A DNA stretch of 64,000 nucleotides, from positions 3,348,001-3,412,000 of the forward strand of contig NZ_CP011254.1 in the NCBI RefSeq assembly GCF_001006005.1, read 5' to 3'. Under the pieces are notes generated by a model that made no database searches, had not been told where the DNA came from, and worked only from the letters and a program-made list of their open reading frames with translations. The stretch's first letter is position 1. Every line of letters begins with the position of its first letter. The translations under genes and the position numbers were made by a program. Origin of the DNA: Serratia fonticola. Its GTDB lineage: Bacteria > Pseudomonadota > Gammaproteobacteria > Enterobacterales > Enterobacteriaceae. Of the stretch, positions 7,889 to 16,162 are shown piece by piece.

Positions 7889-8764
7889 ATGGTTCGGGTA
7901 GTTCGTAATGATGGTGAGATGATAAAAATCCTGGAAAATGCACTACAGCGATACAATATTAATTGCCCATCACATGCAGGTGATAAGAATTATCGTACCT
8001 ATCTCGAACGTGTCAGAAAACACTGCCAGTCTCTTGGTCATAATGAGCAGGATTTAGACAATTTCTTTGCTGAGGTGGAAAGCTATCAATCATTTTCCTT
8101 CCCTACGGAAGTTGATCTTGGATGGTTTAAAAGTGATGCTCGTGCGAGCCTGTGGTTGGCATGTGAATTATATTCTAAAACGCAAGGAATGACGTTGGGA
8201 ACGGGGATTCTTGATATTTTGTCTCCAGATTCTTTACCGCCCGATCATCTTGTCAGGATACAGAATATCAGAAAGGTAATTCACAGCTGGCCACTTAGTA
8301 TAACACCTAAGGAGTTTATGAAATCTAAAGCAATAGAATGGGCTAAATTAATTGAGCATGAAAATATTTTTAGTGATTTTCACTCTCAAGAAAATGATGT
8401 TTATGGTTGGTTAAAAGGTTATCTAGAGAAGCATATTCCATCTTCAGGTATGCGTGTTTGTGGTAATACTAGAGACGAAACTCTTGCATGGTGCTACGCC
8501 CTATACTTCGAATGGAAAAAGAAAAACTCAGAGTCACCTGATACTGTAAGTTTATTTAAAATTAAATTCAAAAGTGCATGGGCGACACAAAAAAATAGAT
8601 TGAAAAACAAAGTAACTAAAAAACTAAAGCCACTTAATATCTACATTTCTGAAGATACTCATCTAATGTTAAGGACTTTGGCTTTGGACGGATGCATATC
8701 GAACGACAAGGTAGTTGAACATGCAATTAAGGTTGCATACAAAAATAAAATCGCAAAGAAATAA
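7889..8764 (+). CDS. Unknown accessory protein
   Basis: 291 aa from the ATG at 7889 with GGGAG seven bases upstream. No family is recognised. Codons are AT-rich compared with the downstream GTPase, which suggests separate acquisition. The product has no signal peptide or membrane segment. The last 80 residues are very basic (AWATQKNRLKNKVTKK) and end in a stretch resembling a short DNA-binding or RHH-type module (LNIYISEDTHLMLRTLALDG, then ISNDKVVEHAI). It sits alone between the alpA/Gp2 genes and the YfjP-like GTPase and is followed by a terminator-like hairpin, so it is probably monocistronic. It occupies a typical cargo position of P4-like islands. Confidence 0.6.
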   Translation: MVRVVRNDGEMIKILENALQRYNINCPSHAGDKNYRTYLERVRKHCQSLGHNEQDLDNFFAEVESYQSFSFPTEVDLGWFKSDARASLWLACELYSKTQGMTLGTGILDILSPDSLPPDHLVRIQNIRKVIHSWPLSITPKEFMKSKAIEWAKLIEHENIFSDFHSQENDVYGWLKGYLEKHIPSSGMRVCGNTRDETLAWCYALYFEWKKKNSESPDTVSLFKIKFKSAWATQKNRLKNKVTKKLKPLNIYISEDTHLMLRTLALDGCISNDKVVEHAIKVAYKNKIAKK

Positions 8765-8808
8765 TAATATTCAAAAAAAATTCAGACAGATATTATCTCT
8801 GTGAATCA

Positions 8809-8845
8809 CCCCCGAAACCATTCAGGCTCGAGGGTTTTGTTTTTC
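8809..8845 (+). terminator. Terminator-like hairpin after the 7889 gene
   Basis: CCCCCGA pairs with TCGAGGG (one mismatch) around a 12-nt loop and is followed by TTTTGTTTTT, 45 nt after the stop codon. Confidence 0.6.
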
Positions 8846-8861
8846 TGTCTGAGGTCGTTTC

Positions 8862-9737
8862 ATGAAAAAATCAGAAAGTTTGCAGGCTATCGAAAAGCCG
8901 CTGGCGTCACTCCCCCATGCCATCAGCAAGCATATTCTTGACCATATTCAAAAGCTCACTCACTACGAACCTGTCATAGGTATCATGGGAAAAACAGGTG
9001 CAGGAAAATCGTCGCTCTACAATGCGCTTTTCCAGGGTGAGGTCACGCCCGTCAGTGATGTCCAAGCCTGCACCCGTGACGTACTGCGATTGCGGCTGAG
9101 CAGTGGTGAGCATAGCCTGATACTGGTAGACCTACCCGGTGTAGGCGAGAGTGAGCAACGGGATAGCGAATATGAATCTCTGTATCGCCGTATCCTCCCT
9201 GAGCTGGATTTAATCCTGTGGGTTATCAAAGCCGATGATCGTGCTTTCTCCGTCGATGAACGTTTCTACAGGCGAGTGATGACGGGCTACCAACAGCGAA
9301 TACTGTTTGTCATTAACCAGGTCGACAAAATCGAACCTTGCCATGAATGGAACGCCACCAGCAATACGCCATCACCGCACCAGTTGGCTAATATCGAGTC
9401 CAAGCTGGACTCCATTCGCCAGCTGTTTTCACCGAGCCATCCAGTGTGCGCTGTTTCAGCAAGGACAGAATGGAATCTACCGTCAATGGTCGAAACCATG
9501 ATGCGTTGCCTGCCTGACCGTGCCACCAGCCCTCTGGCGACGCAACTGCACGGGAGGTTATGCAGTGAACCGGTAAAAAAGCAGGCGCGTGAGGGTTTTG
9601 GTCATGCGGTTGGAGAAGTGTTTGATTCTGCGGAAGTGGCATCATTTATTCCCGCACCACTAAAAGCGATCATTCGTACCGTCCGCGAGGCCGTGGTATC
9701 CGTTGCCCGTGCCGTCTGGGACTGGATTTTCTTCTGA
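8862..9737 (+). CDS. YfjP/YeeP-family GTPase
   Basis: 291 aa, close to E. coli YfjP. An Era-like G domain is visible: G1 GKTGAGKSS near residue 43, G3 DLPGVGES near 89, and G4 NQVDK near 152. The C-terminus ends in a hydrophobic helix (FIPAPLKAIIRTVREAVV, then ARAVWDWIFF) that may touch membrane. These GTPases are common cargo of CP4-57/CP4-44-type islands next to YfjR/YfjQ, RadC and CbtA genes, as here. The cellular role is not established. A 212-nt gap separates it from the next gene. Confidence 0.85.
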   Translation: MKKSESLQAIEKPLASLPHAISKHILDHIQKLTHYEPVIGIMGKTGAGKSSLYNALFQGEVTPVSDVQACTRDVLRLRLSSGEHSLILVDLPGVGESEQRDSEYESLYRRILPELDLILWVIKADDRAFSVDERFYRRVMTGYQQRILFVINQVDKIEPCHEWNATSNTPSPHQLANIESKLDSIRQLFSPSHPVCAVSARTEWNLPSMVETMMRCLPDRATSPLATQLHGRLCSEPVKKQAREGFGHAVGEVFDSAEVASFIPAPLKAIIRTVREAVVSVARAVWDWIFF

Positions 9738-9949
9738 GCTGGCACACCTGCCGTTATCTTAGGGACATACCCTGTCCGTTATGACGTTTTATAAGCTATC
9801 GAATTTGGTATGTTTTCTCTCTAAGCCCCGTCACAGTTGAGTTCGGCAACAGTAAAAAATACGTCTTCTTGTGTCCATTCCCTGTCCCTGCCCCTCGTTA
9901 AAATAACTGTTTTATTTTCAGCTAATTATCTCACTGGAGAACCTGTCTC

Positions 9950-10651
9950 ATGACTCAGGCTGAACGCCGTCATGACCGGCTTGCCGTCAGGCTGTCGTTA
10001 ATTATCAGCCGTCTGGTTGCGGGTGAAACGCTGGATTTGCGAACGTTGGCAACTGAATTTGGCGTGTCGGTTCGTACCCTGCGCCGGGACTTTCGGGAAA
10101 GGCTGATGTATCTGGATCTAGAGTATCGCAAGGGTCAGTGTCGCTTGCTGTCCGGCGGCCGCCAGAGAGAGCTGGCTGTGATGACATTTGCCCGCCAGTC
10201 GGGCGTTGAAGCACTGTTTCCTGGTATGGATAATCATCTGGTCGCTTCACTGTTGAGCGGTCCTGGTGAGTCTCCCTGCCTTATCTGGCAGGGAGTGGCC
10301 CAAGCGTCATCCCCAGACTTGGGCGTGTTCACACGACTGGTGAGCGCAGTATCGGAACACCGGAAGGTGACGCTACTGGGAAGCGGTTGTCGCTGCACAG
10401 ACCTTGCTCCCTATCGCTTGGTTCTGCGTGAGGGCGAGTGGTATCTGACGGGTGAGCATCAGGCCCGGATTGCCGTTTTTCCCCTGACCGATATTCGGGC
10501 GGTCACGCTCCACAACGGCAGCTTCGCCCCGGATATAGTGATGCGCGACATCCTCTCTCACCCGGATTTTCTTCAGGCTTTACCCCACTTTCGCTTTTTC
10601 CATTCATTGCTTGTCGCAACTGACGGCGGGCTTATACCTCAGAAGGAATAA
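9950..10651 (+). CDS. YafY/YfjR-type HTH-WYL transcriptional regulator
   Basis: 233 aa, the length of E. coli YfjR. The N-terminal winged HTH has LDLRTLATEFGVSVRTLRRD (residues 28-47). The C-terminal WYL-like domain includes LAPYRLVLREGEWYLTG and ends with a WCX-type extension. WYL regulators sense nucleic acids or nucleotides and often control defence or island genes. It is followed after 5 nt by the exported-protein gene, so they are probably co-transcribed. In CP4-57 the homologue sits between the GTPase and DUF932 genes, as here. Confidence 0.85.
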   Translation: MTQAERRHDRLAVRLSLIISRLVAGETLDLRTLATEFGVSVRTLRRDFRERLMYLDLEYRKGQCRLLSGGRQRELAVMTFARQSGVEALFPGMDNHLVASLLSGPGESPCLIWQGVAQASSPDLGVFTRLVSAVSEHRKVTLLGSGCRCTDLAPYRLVLREGEWYLTGEHQARIAVFPLTDIRAVTLHNGSFAPDIVMRDILSHPDFLQALPHFRFFHSLLVATDGGLIPQKE

Positions 10652-10656
10652 TCACA

Positions 10657-11289
10657 ATGAAATTGCTTACCACTACAGTGCTGGCCGCCAGTTTTTGCTT
10701 TGGTGTTGTGTTTCCGGCTGACGCTGGAAACACTGTCGGCACAGTCAAAGCCTGGCAATACATGCAGGCTGACGGCTGGAAATCCGCCGATGGTATGGAT
10801 GACAATAAGCTGCACAACATGCTCTATCAAGCCAGCGTGATTGATAACTACCCGTGGACGAAACAGTTTCTGCTGCGCGTCCGTGGCGGCGGTGCAATTT
10901 TCCTGGCTGACAAGAAAGCTCACACCATCCGTCAGCTGAAATTGAATCCACTTAGCGGTAATTACAACGATATTGAAACGGTCTACCAGGGAGAGAATAA
11001 CGGAAATGGATGTTATTTCGCCATTATTGATAACAAATTCTGGGCAAGAGACGAGGCCGAGCAGAATGTTCTCTATGGCTATCCTCGCGTCGAGAATGTG
11101 GAAAACGAGCTGGCTAAAATCAGGCAGCAATTCAGCCCACAGGTAGTTATGGTCATGCCGGATAACTGTGTGAATAAACAACAGCAGGCCGTTCTGACTG
11201 CTAAACGTTCGGAAGAAGATCGAAAGCTCCAGCAATGGGTGGCACAGCAAAGTCTCGCTGAATTATGTCGCCGCACAGGAAACTGCTGA
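10657..11289 (+). CDS. Exported protein of the CP4-57-like island
   Basis: 210 aa with an N-terminal signal peptide (KLLTTTVLAASFCFGVVF, cleavage likely after PADA). The mature part has a few Cys residues (GCYFAIID, DNCVNK, AELCRRTGNC), consistent with periplasmic disulfides. The family is not recognised. AAGGA precedes the ATG, and the gene starts 5 nt after the WYL regulator. In the +2 frame another open stretch continues past this stop to 11431, so a late frameshift cannot be excluded. Confidence 0.6.
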   Translation: MKLLTTTVLAASFCFGVVFPADAGNTVGTVKAWQYMQADGWKSADGMDDNKLHNMLYQASVIDNYPWTKQFLLRVRGGGAIFLADKKAHTIRQLKLNPLSGNYNDIETVYQGENNGNGCYFAIIDNKFWARDEAEQNVLYGYPRVENVENELAKIRQQFSPQVVMVMPDNCVNKQQQAVLTAKRSEEDRKLQQWVAQQSLAELCRRTGNC

Positions 11290-11414
11290 TCTCTTCTCAA
11301 TACCACTAAAGGCAAAGAACGATGGAAAAGGATTATCAGAAGGTTATTGCGATACCTACTCTCATGACTGCAAGGGTATGGACAAAGCCTATTTACCGCA
11401 AAATCGCGCCACCC

Positions 11415-11867
11415 ATGAGCCAATTTGTTAAAGCCTTACCTGTCATCGCCGGTTTAATGCTGTGCCACCTGTCATCCGCTTATGCTGACGAACAACGCTA
11501 TATCAGTATCCGCAACACGGATACGGTCTGGGTGCCAGGCAATGTTTGCGTCTACCAGTTCCGTCTAGATAACGGCGGCAGTGGCGAGGGCTTCGGCCCG
11601 CTGATCCTTTCCCTGCGTCTGAAAGACAAAAGTGGCAACACACTGGCGATGGGGAATATGGAGGTAGCCGCGTTTGGTGACAGTGATGCCATGCGGTCTC
11701 AGGAAGCATCACTGGAAAACGAATGCGTGGAAAACGTCAGCTCAGTAGAAATCATGAAGGCAACAGAAGAACATAACGGTTATCAGATTGACCTGCCGCT
11801 GTCTATATTCGATCCACAATATTACCAGCCACTGCCGGTATCGGTTGCCGGGAATAAGGCATCATAA
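11415..11867 (+). CDS. IrmA-family exported protein
   Basis: 150 aa from the ATG at 11415, which gives a proper signal peptide (MSQFVKALPVIAGLMLCHLS, cleavage after AYA); the upstream ATG at 11322 would add an unlikely charged leader. The mature protein starts with EQRYISIRNTDTVWVPG, followed by VYQFRLDNGGSGEGFGPL and two conserved Cys. From memory this matches IrmA, the small secreted fibronectin-III-like protein of pathogenic E. coli described as an interleukin-receptor mimic. In E. coli it lies in the same kind of island near cbtA. The family call rests on recalled similarity; function in this host is unknown. Confidence 0.65.
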   Translation: MSQFVKALPVIAGLMLCHLSSAYADEQRYISIRNTDTVWVPGNVCVYQFRLDNGGSGEGFGPLILSLRLKDKSGNTLAMGNMEVAAFGDSDAMRSQEASLENECVENVSSVEIMKATEEHNGYQIDLPLSIFDPQYYQPLPVSVAGNKAS

Positions 11868-11925
11868 CTGGCTTATCTTTGCATCTGCCAAACCTTAACT
11901 TAACAAAATCCCCTCACTACACATC

Positions 11926-11965
11926 AGGCCATGCCTCCTTCGGGAAGCATGGCCTTTTCATTTTT
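11926..11965 (+). terminator. Rho-independent terminator after irmA-like gene
   Basis: AGGCCATGC and GCATGGCCT form a 9-bp stem around a 12-nt loop, followed by TTTTCATTTTT. Confidence 0.85.
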
Positions 11966-11988
11966 AATCTCTGAATAAGGAACTAACC

Positions 11989-12810
11989 ATGACCCGATTA
12001 GCATCTCGCTTTGGATCGGTGAACCTCGTTCGCCGCGATCGCCCATTAACCCGTGATGAACTGGCGCATTACGTACCGAGTGTATTTAGTGAAGAAAAGC
12101 ATGAATCACGTAGCGACCGGTACACCTACATCCCGACCATCACCCTGCTCGATAACCTGAAGCGTGAAGGCTTCCAGCCGTTCTTTGCCTGTCAGACCCG
12201 TGTGCGGGACCAGAGCAAGCGTGAACACACCAAACACATGCTGCGCCTGCGCCGCGAAGGCCAAATCACCGGCAAGCAAGTGCCAGAAATTATTCTGCTT
12301 AACAGCCATGACGGCTCCAGCTCATACCAGATGCTGCCGGGGCTATTTAGATCGGTTTGTCAAAATGGACTGATTTGCGGTGAGAGTTTTGGTGAGGTGC
12401 GCGTGCCGCATAAAGGCAATGTGGTGGAGAAAGTCATTGAAGGGGCTTACGAAATACTGGGGATATTTGACCGAGTGGAAGAGAAGCGCGATGCCATGCA
12501 GTCACTGCTGTTACCGCCACCGGCCCAACTGGCAATGGCAAAAGCGGCATTAACCTATCGCTTTGGTGAAGAGCATCAGCCGGTGACGGAATCACAGATC
12601 CTTTCCCCGCGCCGCTGGCAGGACGAAAACAATGATCTGTGGACCACTTACCAGCGTATTCAGGAAAACCTGATTAAAGGCGGGCTGTCGGGGAGAACGA
12701 CCAAAGGCAAACGTGCCCACACCCGTGCAGTAAAAGGTATCGACGGTGATGTGAAGCTTAACCGCGCTCTGTGGGTTATGGCCGAAAATATGCTGCAGCT
12801 TGCTTCATGA
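11989..12810 (+). CDS. DUF932 protein (YfjQ-like)
   Basis: 273 aa, the same length as E. coli YfjQ. Features of the family are SVFSEEKHESRSDRYTYIPT near residue 30, PFFACQTRVRD, HTKHMLRLRR and LNSHDGSSSYQMLPGLFR. DUF932 proteins occur in CP4-like islands and plasmids, often near anti-restriction genes; their biochemical role is unknown. AAGGA precedes the ATG. It is framed by hairpins on both sides, suggesting its own transcript. Confidence 0.85.
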   Translation: MTRLASRFGSVNLVRRDRPLTRDELAHYVPSVFSEEKHESRSDRYTYIPTITLLDNLKREGFQPFFACQTRVRDQSKREHTKHMLRLRREGQITGKQVPEIILLNSHDGSSSYQMLPGLFRSVCQNGLICGESFGEVRVPHKGNVVEKVIEGAYEILGIFDRVEEKRDAMQSLLLPPPAQLAMAKAALTYRFGEEHQPVTESQILSPRRWQDENNDLWTTYQRIQENLIKGGLSGRTTKGKRAHTRAVKGIDGDVKLNRALWVMAENMLQLAS

Positions 12811-12832
12811 ATCTTTTACTCTCATTCCCTTC

Positions 12833-12867
12833 AAGCCCTGTCGATAAATCGGCGGGGCTTTGTGTTT
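12833..12867 (+). terminator. Hairpin between DUF932 and radC-like genes
   Basis: AAGCCC...GGGCTT with an inner CGAT/ATCG stem, followed by TTGTGTTTT, 22 nt after the DUF932 stop. Confidence 0.6.
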
Positions 12868-12879
12868 TAAGGAACTGAT

Positions 12880-13350
12880 ATGTCTGCACTTCATCTATCC
12901 GAGGTATTCCCGGCAAACGAGCAGCGCGTTATCCGGCGAGCCCTGCGCCTGCTGGAGAAATATCAGCGCCAGCCGGGTGAACAGTTTACTGCCGCCAGCG
13001 TTGCTAAAAGCTGGGTGCAATTACAGTTGGCTCGCCAAGAGCGGGAGGTATTTCTCGTGATGTACCTTGATAACCAACATTGCCTGCTGGGGCACGAAGC
13101 GTTGTTTACGGGCTCCATCAGCCATACCGAAGTACATCCCCGTGAGCTGGTGAAAGCGGCTCTGCGCCACAACGCCGCTGCAGTAATTCTGGCGCACAAC
13201 CATCCGTCAGGTACGACAGAAATCAGCCAGCAGGACAAACATGTTACTCAGCGGATCGTAAAAGCGTTGGCACTGGTCGAAGTGCGAGTGCTGGATCATC
13301 TTGTGGTTGGGAATGAAGTGGTTTCTTTTGCTGAGCAGGGTTTGCTTTAA
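12880..13350 (+). CDS. RadC-like JAMM/MPN+ protein (YfjY/YkfG/YeeS type)
   Basis: 156 aa. The JAMM zinc motif is AHNHPSGTTEISQQD near residues 107-121, with an upstream E in ISHTEVHPRELVKAAL. These short RadC-like proteins form the constant block with CbeA and CbtA in E. coli CP4-type islands. Despite the name, a role in DNA repair is not supported for the family; a deubiquitinase-like peptidase fold is established for JAMM proteins generally. AAGGA precedes the ATG. The next gene starts 12 nt after its stop. Confidence 0.9.
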   Translation: MSALHLSEVFPANEQRVIRRALRLLEKYQRQPGEQFTAASVAKSWVQLQLARQEREVFLVMYLDNQHCLLGHEALFTGSISHTEVHPRELVKAALRHNAAAVILAHNHPSGTTEISQQDKHVTQRIVKALALVEVRVLDHLVVGNEVVSFAEQGLL

Positions 13351-13362
13351 ACGGAGGTTTTC

Positions 13363-13686
13363 ATGCCATTAACACTACCTCATGAATGGGGGTTACAAAG
13401 CGATATCACCCCGCGATTTGGCGCAAGATTGGTTCAGGAAGGTAACCGGCTGCATTACCTGGCTGACAGGGCTGGGTTGACGGGGAGCTTTAACCCTAAG
13501 CAATTACAGAAACTGGATCAGGCTTTCCCGTTGTTTATAGATCTGCTGCAAGCAATGCTGCATTCCGGTGAGCTAAATCCACACCATCAACATCAGGTGA
13601 CCATTCAGCTTGCGGGTTTAACCTGCATAGCTGATACCCGTGGTAGCTGCGGCTACGTTTACATTTCTATTTATCCAACCCAGTAA
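13363..13686 (+). CDS. cbeA: CbeA/YeeU-family antitoxin
   Basis: 107 aa. The start PLTLPHEWGLQSDITPRFGA and the internal FPLFIDLLQAML and GSCGYVYISIYPT are typical of the YeeU/YfjZ/YafW family. CbeA counters CbtA not by binding the toxin but by stabilising MreB and FtsZ polymers (type IV system). GGAGG lies just before the ATG. It is co-directional with radC upstream and cbtA 36 nt downstream. Confidence 0.92.
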   Translation: MPLTLPHEWGLQSDITPRFGARLVQEGNRLHYLADRAGLTGSFNPKQLQKLDQAFPLFIDLLQAMLHSGELNPHHQHQVTIQLAGLTCIADTRGSCGYVYISIYPTQ

Positions 13687-13722
13687 CACCTTCTCTCTTC
13701 TTCTATTATCAGGACTCAACTC

Positions 13723-14043
13723 ATGCACATTTCATTTGTACCGGCCACGGTGCCGGTTGCGTCGCGCTTGTCACCCGTGCAAGTCTGGCAGCAACTGTTA
13801 ACGTATCTGCTAGAGCACCATTACGGCCTGACACTCAACGACACGCCATTCCACGACGATACGGCCATTCAACAGCATATCGAAGCGGGGATCACCCTAG
13901 CCGATGCAGTGAATTTTCTGGTGGAACGCTATGAACTGGTTCGCACTGACCGCAAAGGGTTTACATCGCAGGAGCAGACACCATTTCTGACCGCCACCGA
14001 TATTCTCAGAGCAAGGCGTGCTACCGGGCTGATGAATACGTAA
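13723..14043 (+). CDS. cbtA: CbtA/YeeV-family toxin
   Basis: 106 aa. Family features: [49 protein letters not shown] and C-terminal [13 protein letters not shown]. Members such as CbtA, YkfI and YpjF block cell division and elongation by targeting FtsZ and MreB. The coding sequence is complete and paired with cbeA, so the module looks functional. A hairpin follows. Confidence 0.92.
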   Translation: MHISFVPATVPVASRLSPVQVWQQLLTYLLEHHYGLTLNDTPFHDDTAIQQHIEAGITLADAVNFLVERYELVRTDRKGFTSQEQTPFLTATDILRARRATGLMNT

Positions 14044-14109
14044 ATTTTTCGAGTCTCATTCCTGATTTTTACCTCCGCACTTTCCACTCTTTTTATTCAT
14101 CGCATAATG

Positions 14110-14141
14110 CGCCTGCCACTCCCGGCAGGCGTGTTTGCTTT
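14110..14141 (+). terminator. Hairpin after cbtA
   Basis: CGCCTGCC and GGCAGGCG form a perfect 8-bp stem around ACTCCC, followed by TGTTTGCTTTT. Confidence 0.75.
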
Positions 14142-14156
14142 TATGGACGATTAACG

Positions 14157-14990
14157 ATGCAAACAGAACCCGACGTGTTAACAGATCACAACGAACTTAT
14201 CCTTTCGACCAGTATCGAGCGCATTGTTACTGGCCGCGATTCCGCGCTTATGCAGATTCAACAGATCATTGAGCAGCTTGATGCCATATCACGGCTAACC
14301 TCAGAAATTGGCGGTGGCACAGCGCAAGACTGGGCGATGAAAGCCGGGCACCGTTACGATAGCTGGATGACCGAAAAGGTTGATAAAGCGCTGCCTGCGA
14401 TCACCCGCAATATCGATCGCAGTATCTGACGCGATTTAATGTTGAAGTCTGGCATGATGGCCTTGATGGATGCTCAGGCTCGCGATCAGTGGCATAAGAA
14501 CCTGGAGGAGGGGGATCTGCCTGCCATCAGCGAAGCGAATATCCTGAGTACTTTTGAGCAGCTACATCTGAACAAAATGGATGTATTTGAGCGCGGCATT
14601 ATCAATGTCTTTAAAAGGCTGTCGTGGGATTACAAAACCAATAGTCCTTGCAGCTTTGGTAAAAAGATCATCGTCAACAATCTGATGACGCATAGCCGCT
14701 GGGGCTTTAGTTTGAACTGGGGCTGGCGGCGGGATCAACTGGCGGACCTGGAGCGAATGCTGTTTCTGTTGGATGGAAAACCCATCCCTGACAACCGTGG
14801 TGATGTTACTACTCGGTTAATGGAGCATATTCGTGATAACCCTTCGAAGGATGTTTACGAAGATGCATTTTTCAGCATTCGTTACTTTCAGAAAGGAACC
14901 GCTCATCTGACATTCAAGCGACCTGAGCTGACTGAGAGAATGAATGATATCATTGCCAAGCATTATCCGGGCATGCTAGCCCAGCGATAA
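14157..14990 (+). pseudogene. DUF4942 gene interrupted by an in-frame stop
   Basis: One continuous frame codes for a DUF4942 protein of about 277 aa, broken by TGA at 14427-14429 after 90 codons. The residues on either side (ITRNIDRSI, then RDLMLKSGMMALMDAQARDQ) join as one domain if the stop replaces a Trp codon, a single G-to-A change. The second half could restart at 14439 (183 aa) but has no clear ribosome-binding site. DUF4942 proteins are regular last members of the cbeA/cbtA block in enterobacterial islands. The full family signature is present (ANILSTFEQLH, SWDYKTNSPCSFGKKI, WGFSLNWGWRRDQ). Alternative explanations are read-through or sequencing error. Confidence 0.8.
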
Positions 14991-15018
14991 TAGGCTGTAT
15001 CTTCTAACAAATTTATCT

Positions 15019-15042
15019 GTTGGTATAAATGTTGGTACAAAT
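15019..15042. repeat. 12-bp imperfect tandem repeat beside the integrase remnant
   Basis: GTTGGTATAAAT is followed at once by GTTGGTACAAAT. It lies about 70 bp beyond the end of the integrase fragment. Short direct repeats of this kind near an integrase can be arm-type binding sites; that is only a suggestion here. Confidence 0.4.
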
Positions 15043-15110
15043 TTTATCGAACGCGATTTTATCCATATAAAACATATCAATACTTGATGTATTCGAATCC
15101 TGTAGGGCAT

Positions 15111-15247
15111 TCATATTGCTACGTTTTCCAAAAGTGCTAGATTAGTGACATTGCCTGCCAAGACTTCGTCAATTTTTCTCGCATGTTCGGTTAAATGAGA
15201 GGAGGAGAGGTGCGCATAACGCTGAACCATTTCTATGCTTTCCCATC
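15111..15247 (-). pseudogene. 3' fragment of a P4-type tyrosine integrase
   Basis: About 45 codons on the minus strand matching the extreme C-terminus of phage integrases: [26 protein letters not shown], then a variable tail. It keeps the catalytic Tyr of the Y-A-H-L box but has lost everything upstream, including the RHR residues. The 5' side changes abruptly into sequence coding a small lipoprotein on the same strand, so this is a rearrangement junction. Confidence 0.8.
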
Positions 15248-15322
15248 GCCGCGGTTTACCTGAGTGGATTGAGCGCAGCCAGTTAAAACAATTGCTATAA
15301 GGCACAAAATTAATTTACCCAT
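15233..15322 (-). CDS. Small lipoprotein, probably truncated by the junction
   Basis: 29 aa: [11 protein letters not shown] followed by the lipobox LTGC and then only [13 protein letters not shown]. The last codons read into the integrase fragment sequence, so the original protein was probably longer. It starts 29 nt after the upstream exported-protein gene and was probably co-transcribed with it. Confidence 0.5.
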   Translation of the reverse strand: MGKLILCLIAIVLTGCAQSTQVNRGDGKA

Positions 15323-15351
15323 AAAAAGCCCTAATAATTAGTTATGGATGG

Positions 15352-15765
15352 CTAACACTTTCCAATAACATCGCCGATGAAAGATGACAATTGGCTCCAA
15401 TGTGAAGAACTAGCCCGAGTTTTAGTGTAGAGCACTTTCCCATCCGGTGTAATCGCCCATGTCTCGATGAAGGAGTTACTTTTACCGTGAGATTCTCCAA
15501 CCATAGAAGTTGATGACACAGGTGAGTACGTAAGTCCTGATTCATATGCATCACCAACTGAAGTAAGGCTTGCTGTATTCCCATTTATAGAAATATGGTA
15601 TGTCCCAGCGGCCTCATCTTGTTGAAGTTTGTACTCAGGACTGAATTGAGACTGGCCTTTCAGGTTGGAGACCACCCAGCATTGAGCATTAGAAACGCAT
15701 GGCGCCAGTAACAAAGATAACGCTAAAATTTTATATATATAGCTCCCGGCCGTAGCGTTTAGCAC
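15352..15765 (-). CDS. Exported Cys-containing protein, tandem paralogue B
   Basis: 137 aa with a signal peptide (ILALSLLLAPCVSNA). The mature protein begins QCWVVSNLKG and ends IGDVIGKC, so the first and last Cys probably form a disulfide. It shares with its upstream neighbour the order CWVVSNLKG, a central YSP/YTP motif, ETWAI-x-x-DGKV and a terminal GDV-x-GKC. The two genes overlap by 7 nt. The family is not recognised; it looks like a small periplasmic or surface protein of phage or plasmid origin. Confidence 0.65.
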   Translation of the reverse strand: MLNATAGSYIYKILALSLLLAPCVSNAQCWVVSNLKGQSQFSPEYKLQQDEAAGTYHISINGNTASLTSVGDAYESGLTYSPVSSTSMVGESHGKSNSFIETWAITPDGKVLYTKTRASSSHWSQLSSFIGDVIGKC

Positions 15766-16145
15766 TTGCCTGTTACATCACCAACAAATGCTTTGGAGGA
15801 GTCAAACCCTCCCCATCCGGTTAGGACTTTTGTCATCATTACCTTTCCATCATTGTTGATAGACCACGTCTCAACCGCCTCACCAGAATCAGACTGAGAT
15901 AATCCAATAAGCGTATTTTGGGATATAGGAGTGTATTTTATCCCTCCAGCGTCCGTGCCGTTTGTCACAACGGAGGAGTTTTTCTCATCAATTGTTATCA
16001 TGAACGAGCCGCTAAAACCGTCATCCGTTCGTTTGTAAGCATCATCCTTCATGAATGTTGAGCCTTTTAAGTTCGACACAACCCAGCACTCGGCGCTAAC
16101 GGGTAGTGAGGCCAAGGCCAACATGGCAATGATGATCTTTTTCAT
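15759..16145 (-). CDS. Exported Cys-containing protein, tandem paralogue A
   Basis: 128 aa. Signal peptide MKKIIIAMLALASLPVSA; mature protein begins ECWVVSNLKG, has ETWSINNDGKVMMTK in the middle and ends VGDVTGKC. It is clearly homologous to the following gene over its full length but quite divergent, so the duplication is old or the pair was acquired together. It lies 17 nt after the Arc-like remnant on the same strand. Function unknown. Confidence 0.65.
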   Translation of the reverse strand: MKKIIIAMLALASLPVSAECWVVSNLKGSTFMKDDAYKRTDDGFSGSFMITIDEKNSSVVTNGTDAGGIKYTPISQNTLIGLSQSDSGEAVETWSINNDGKVMMTKVLTGWGGFDSSKAFVGDVTGKC

Positions 16146-16162
16146 CCCAGAGTCCTAACTGA

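Noticed and set aside
11313..11431. Open frame ending SEGYCDTYSHDCKGMDKAYL and further to 11431, overlapping the IrmA leader
   Set aside because: It looks protein-like and Cys-rich but has no start codon in a good context. It may be a frameshifted tail of the preceding exported protein; evidence is too thin for a gene call.
15061..15110. Stretch resembling a tRNA 3' end (TTCGAATCC)
   Set aside because: The T-loop-like bases are not accompanied by an acceptor stem or the rest of a cloverleaf, so no tRNA or attachment site could be supported.
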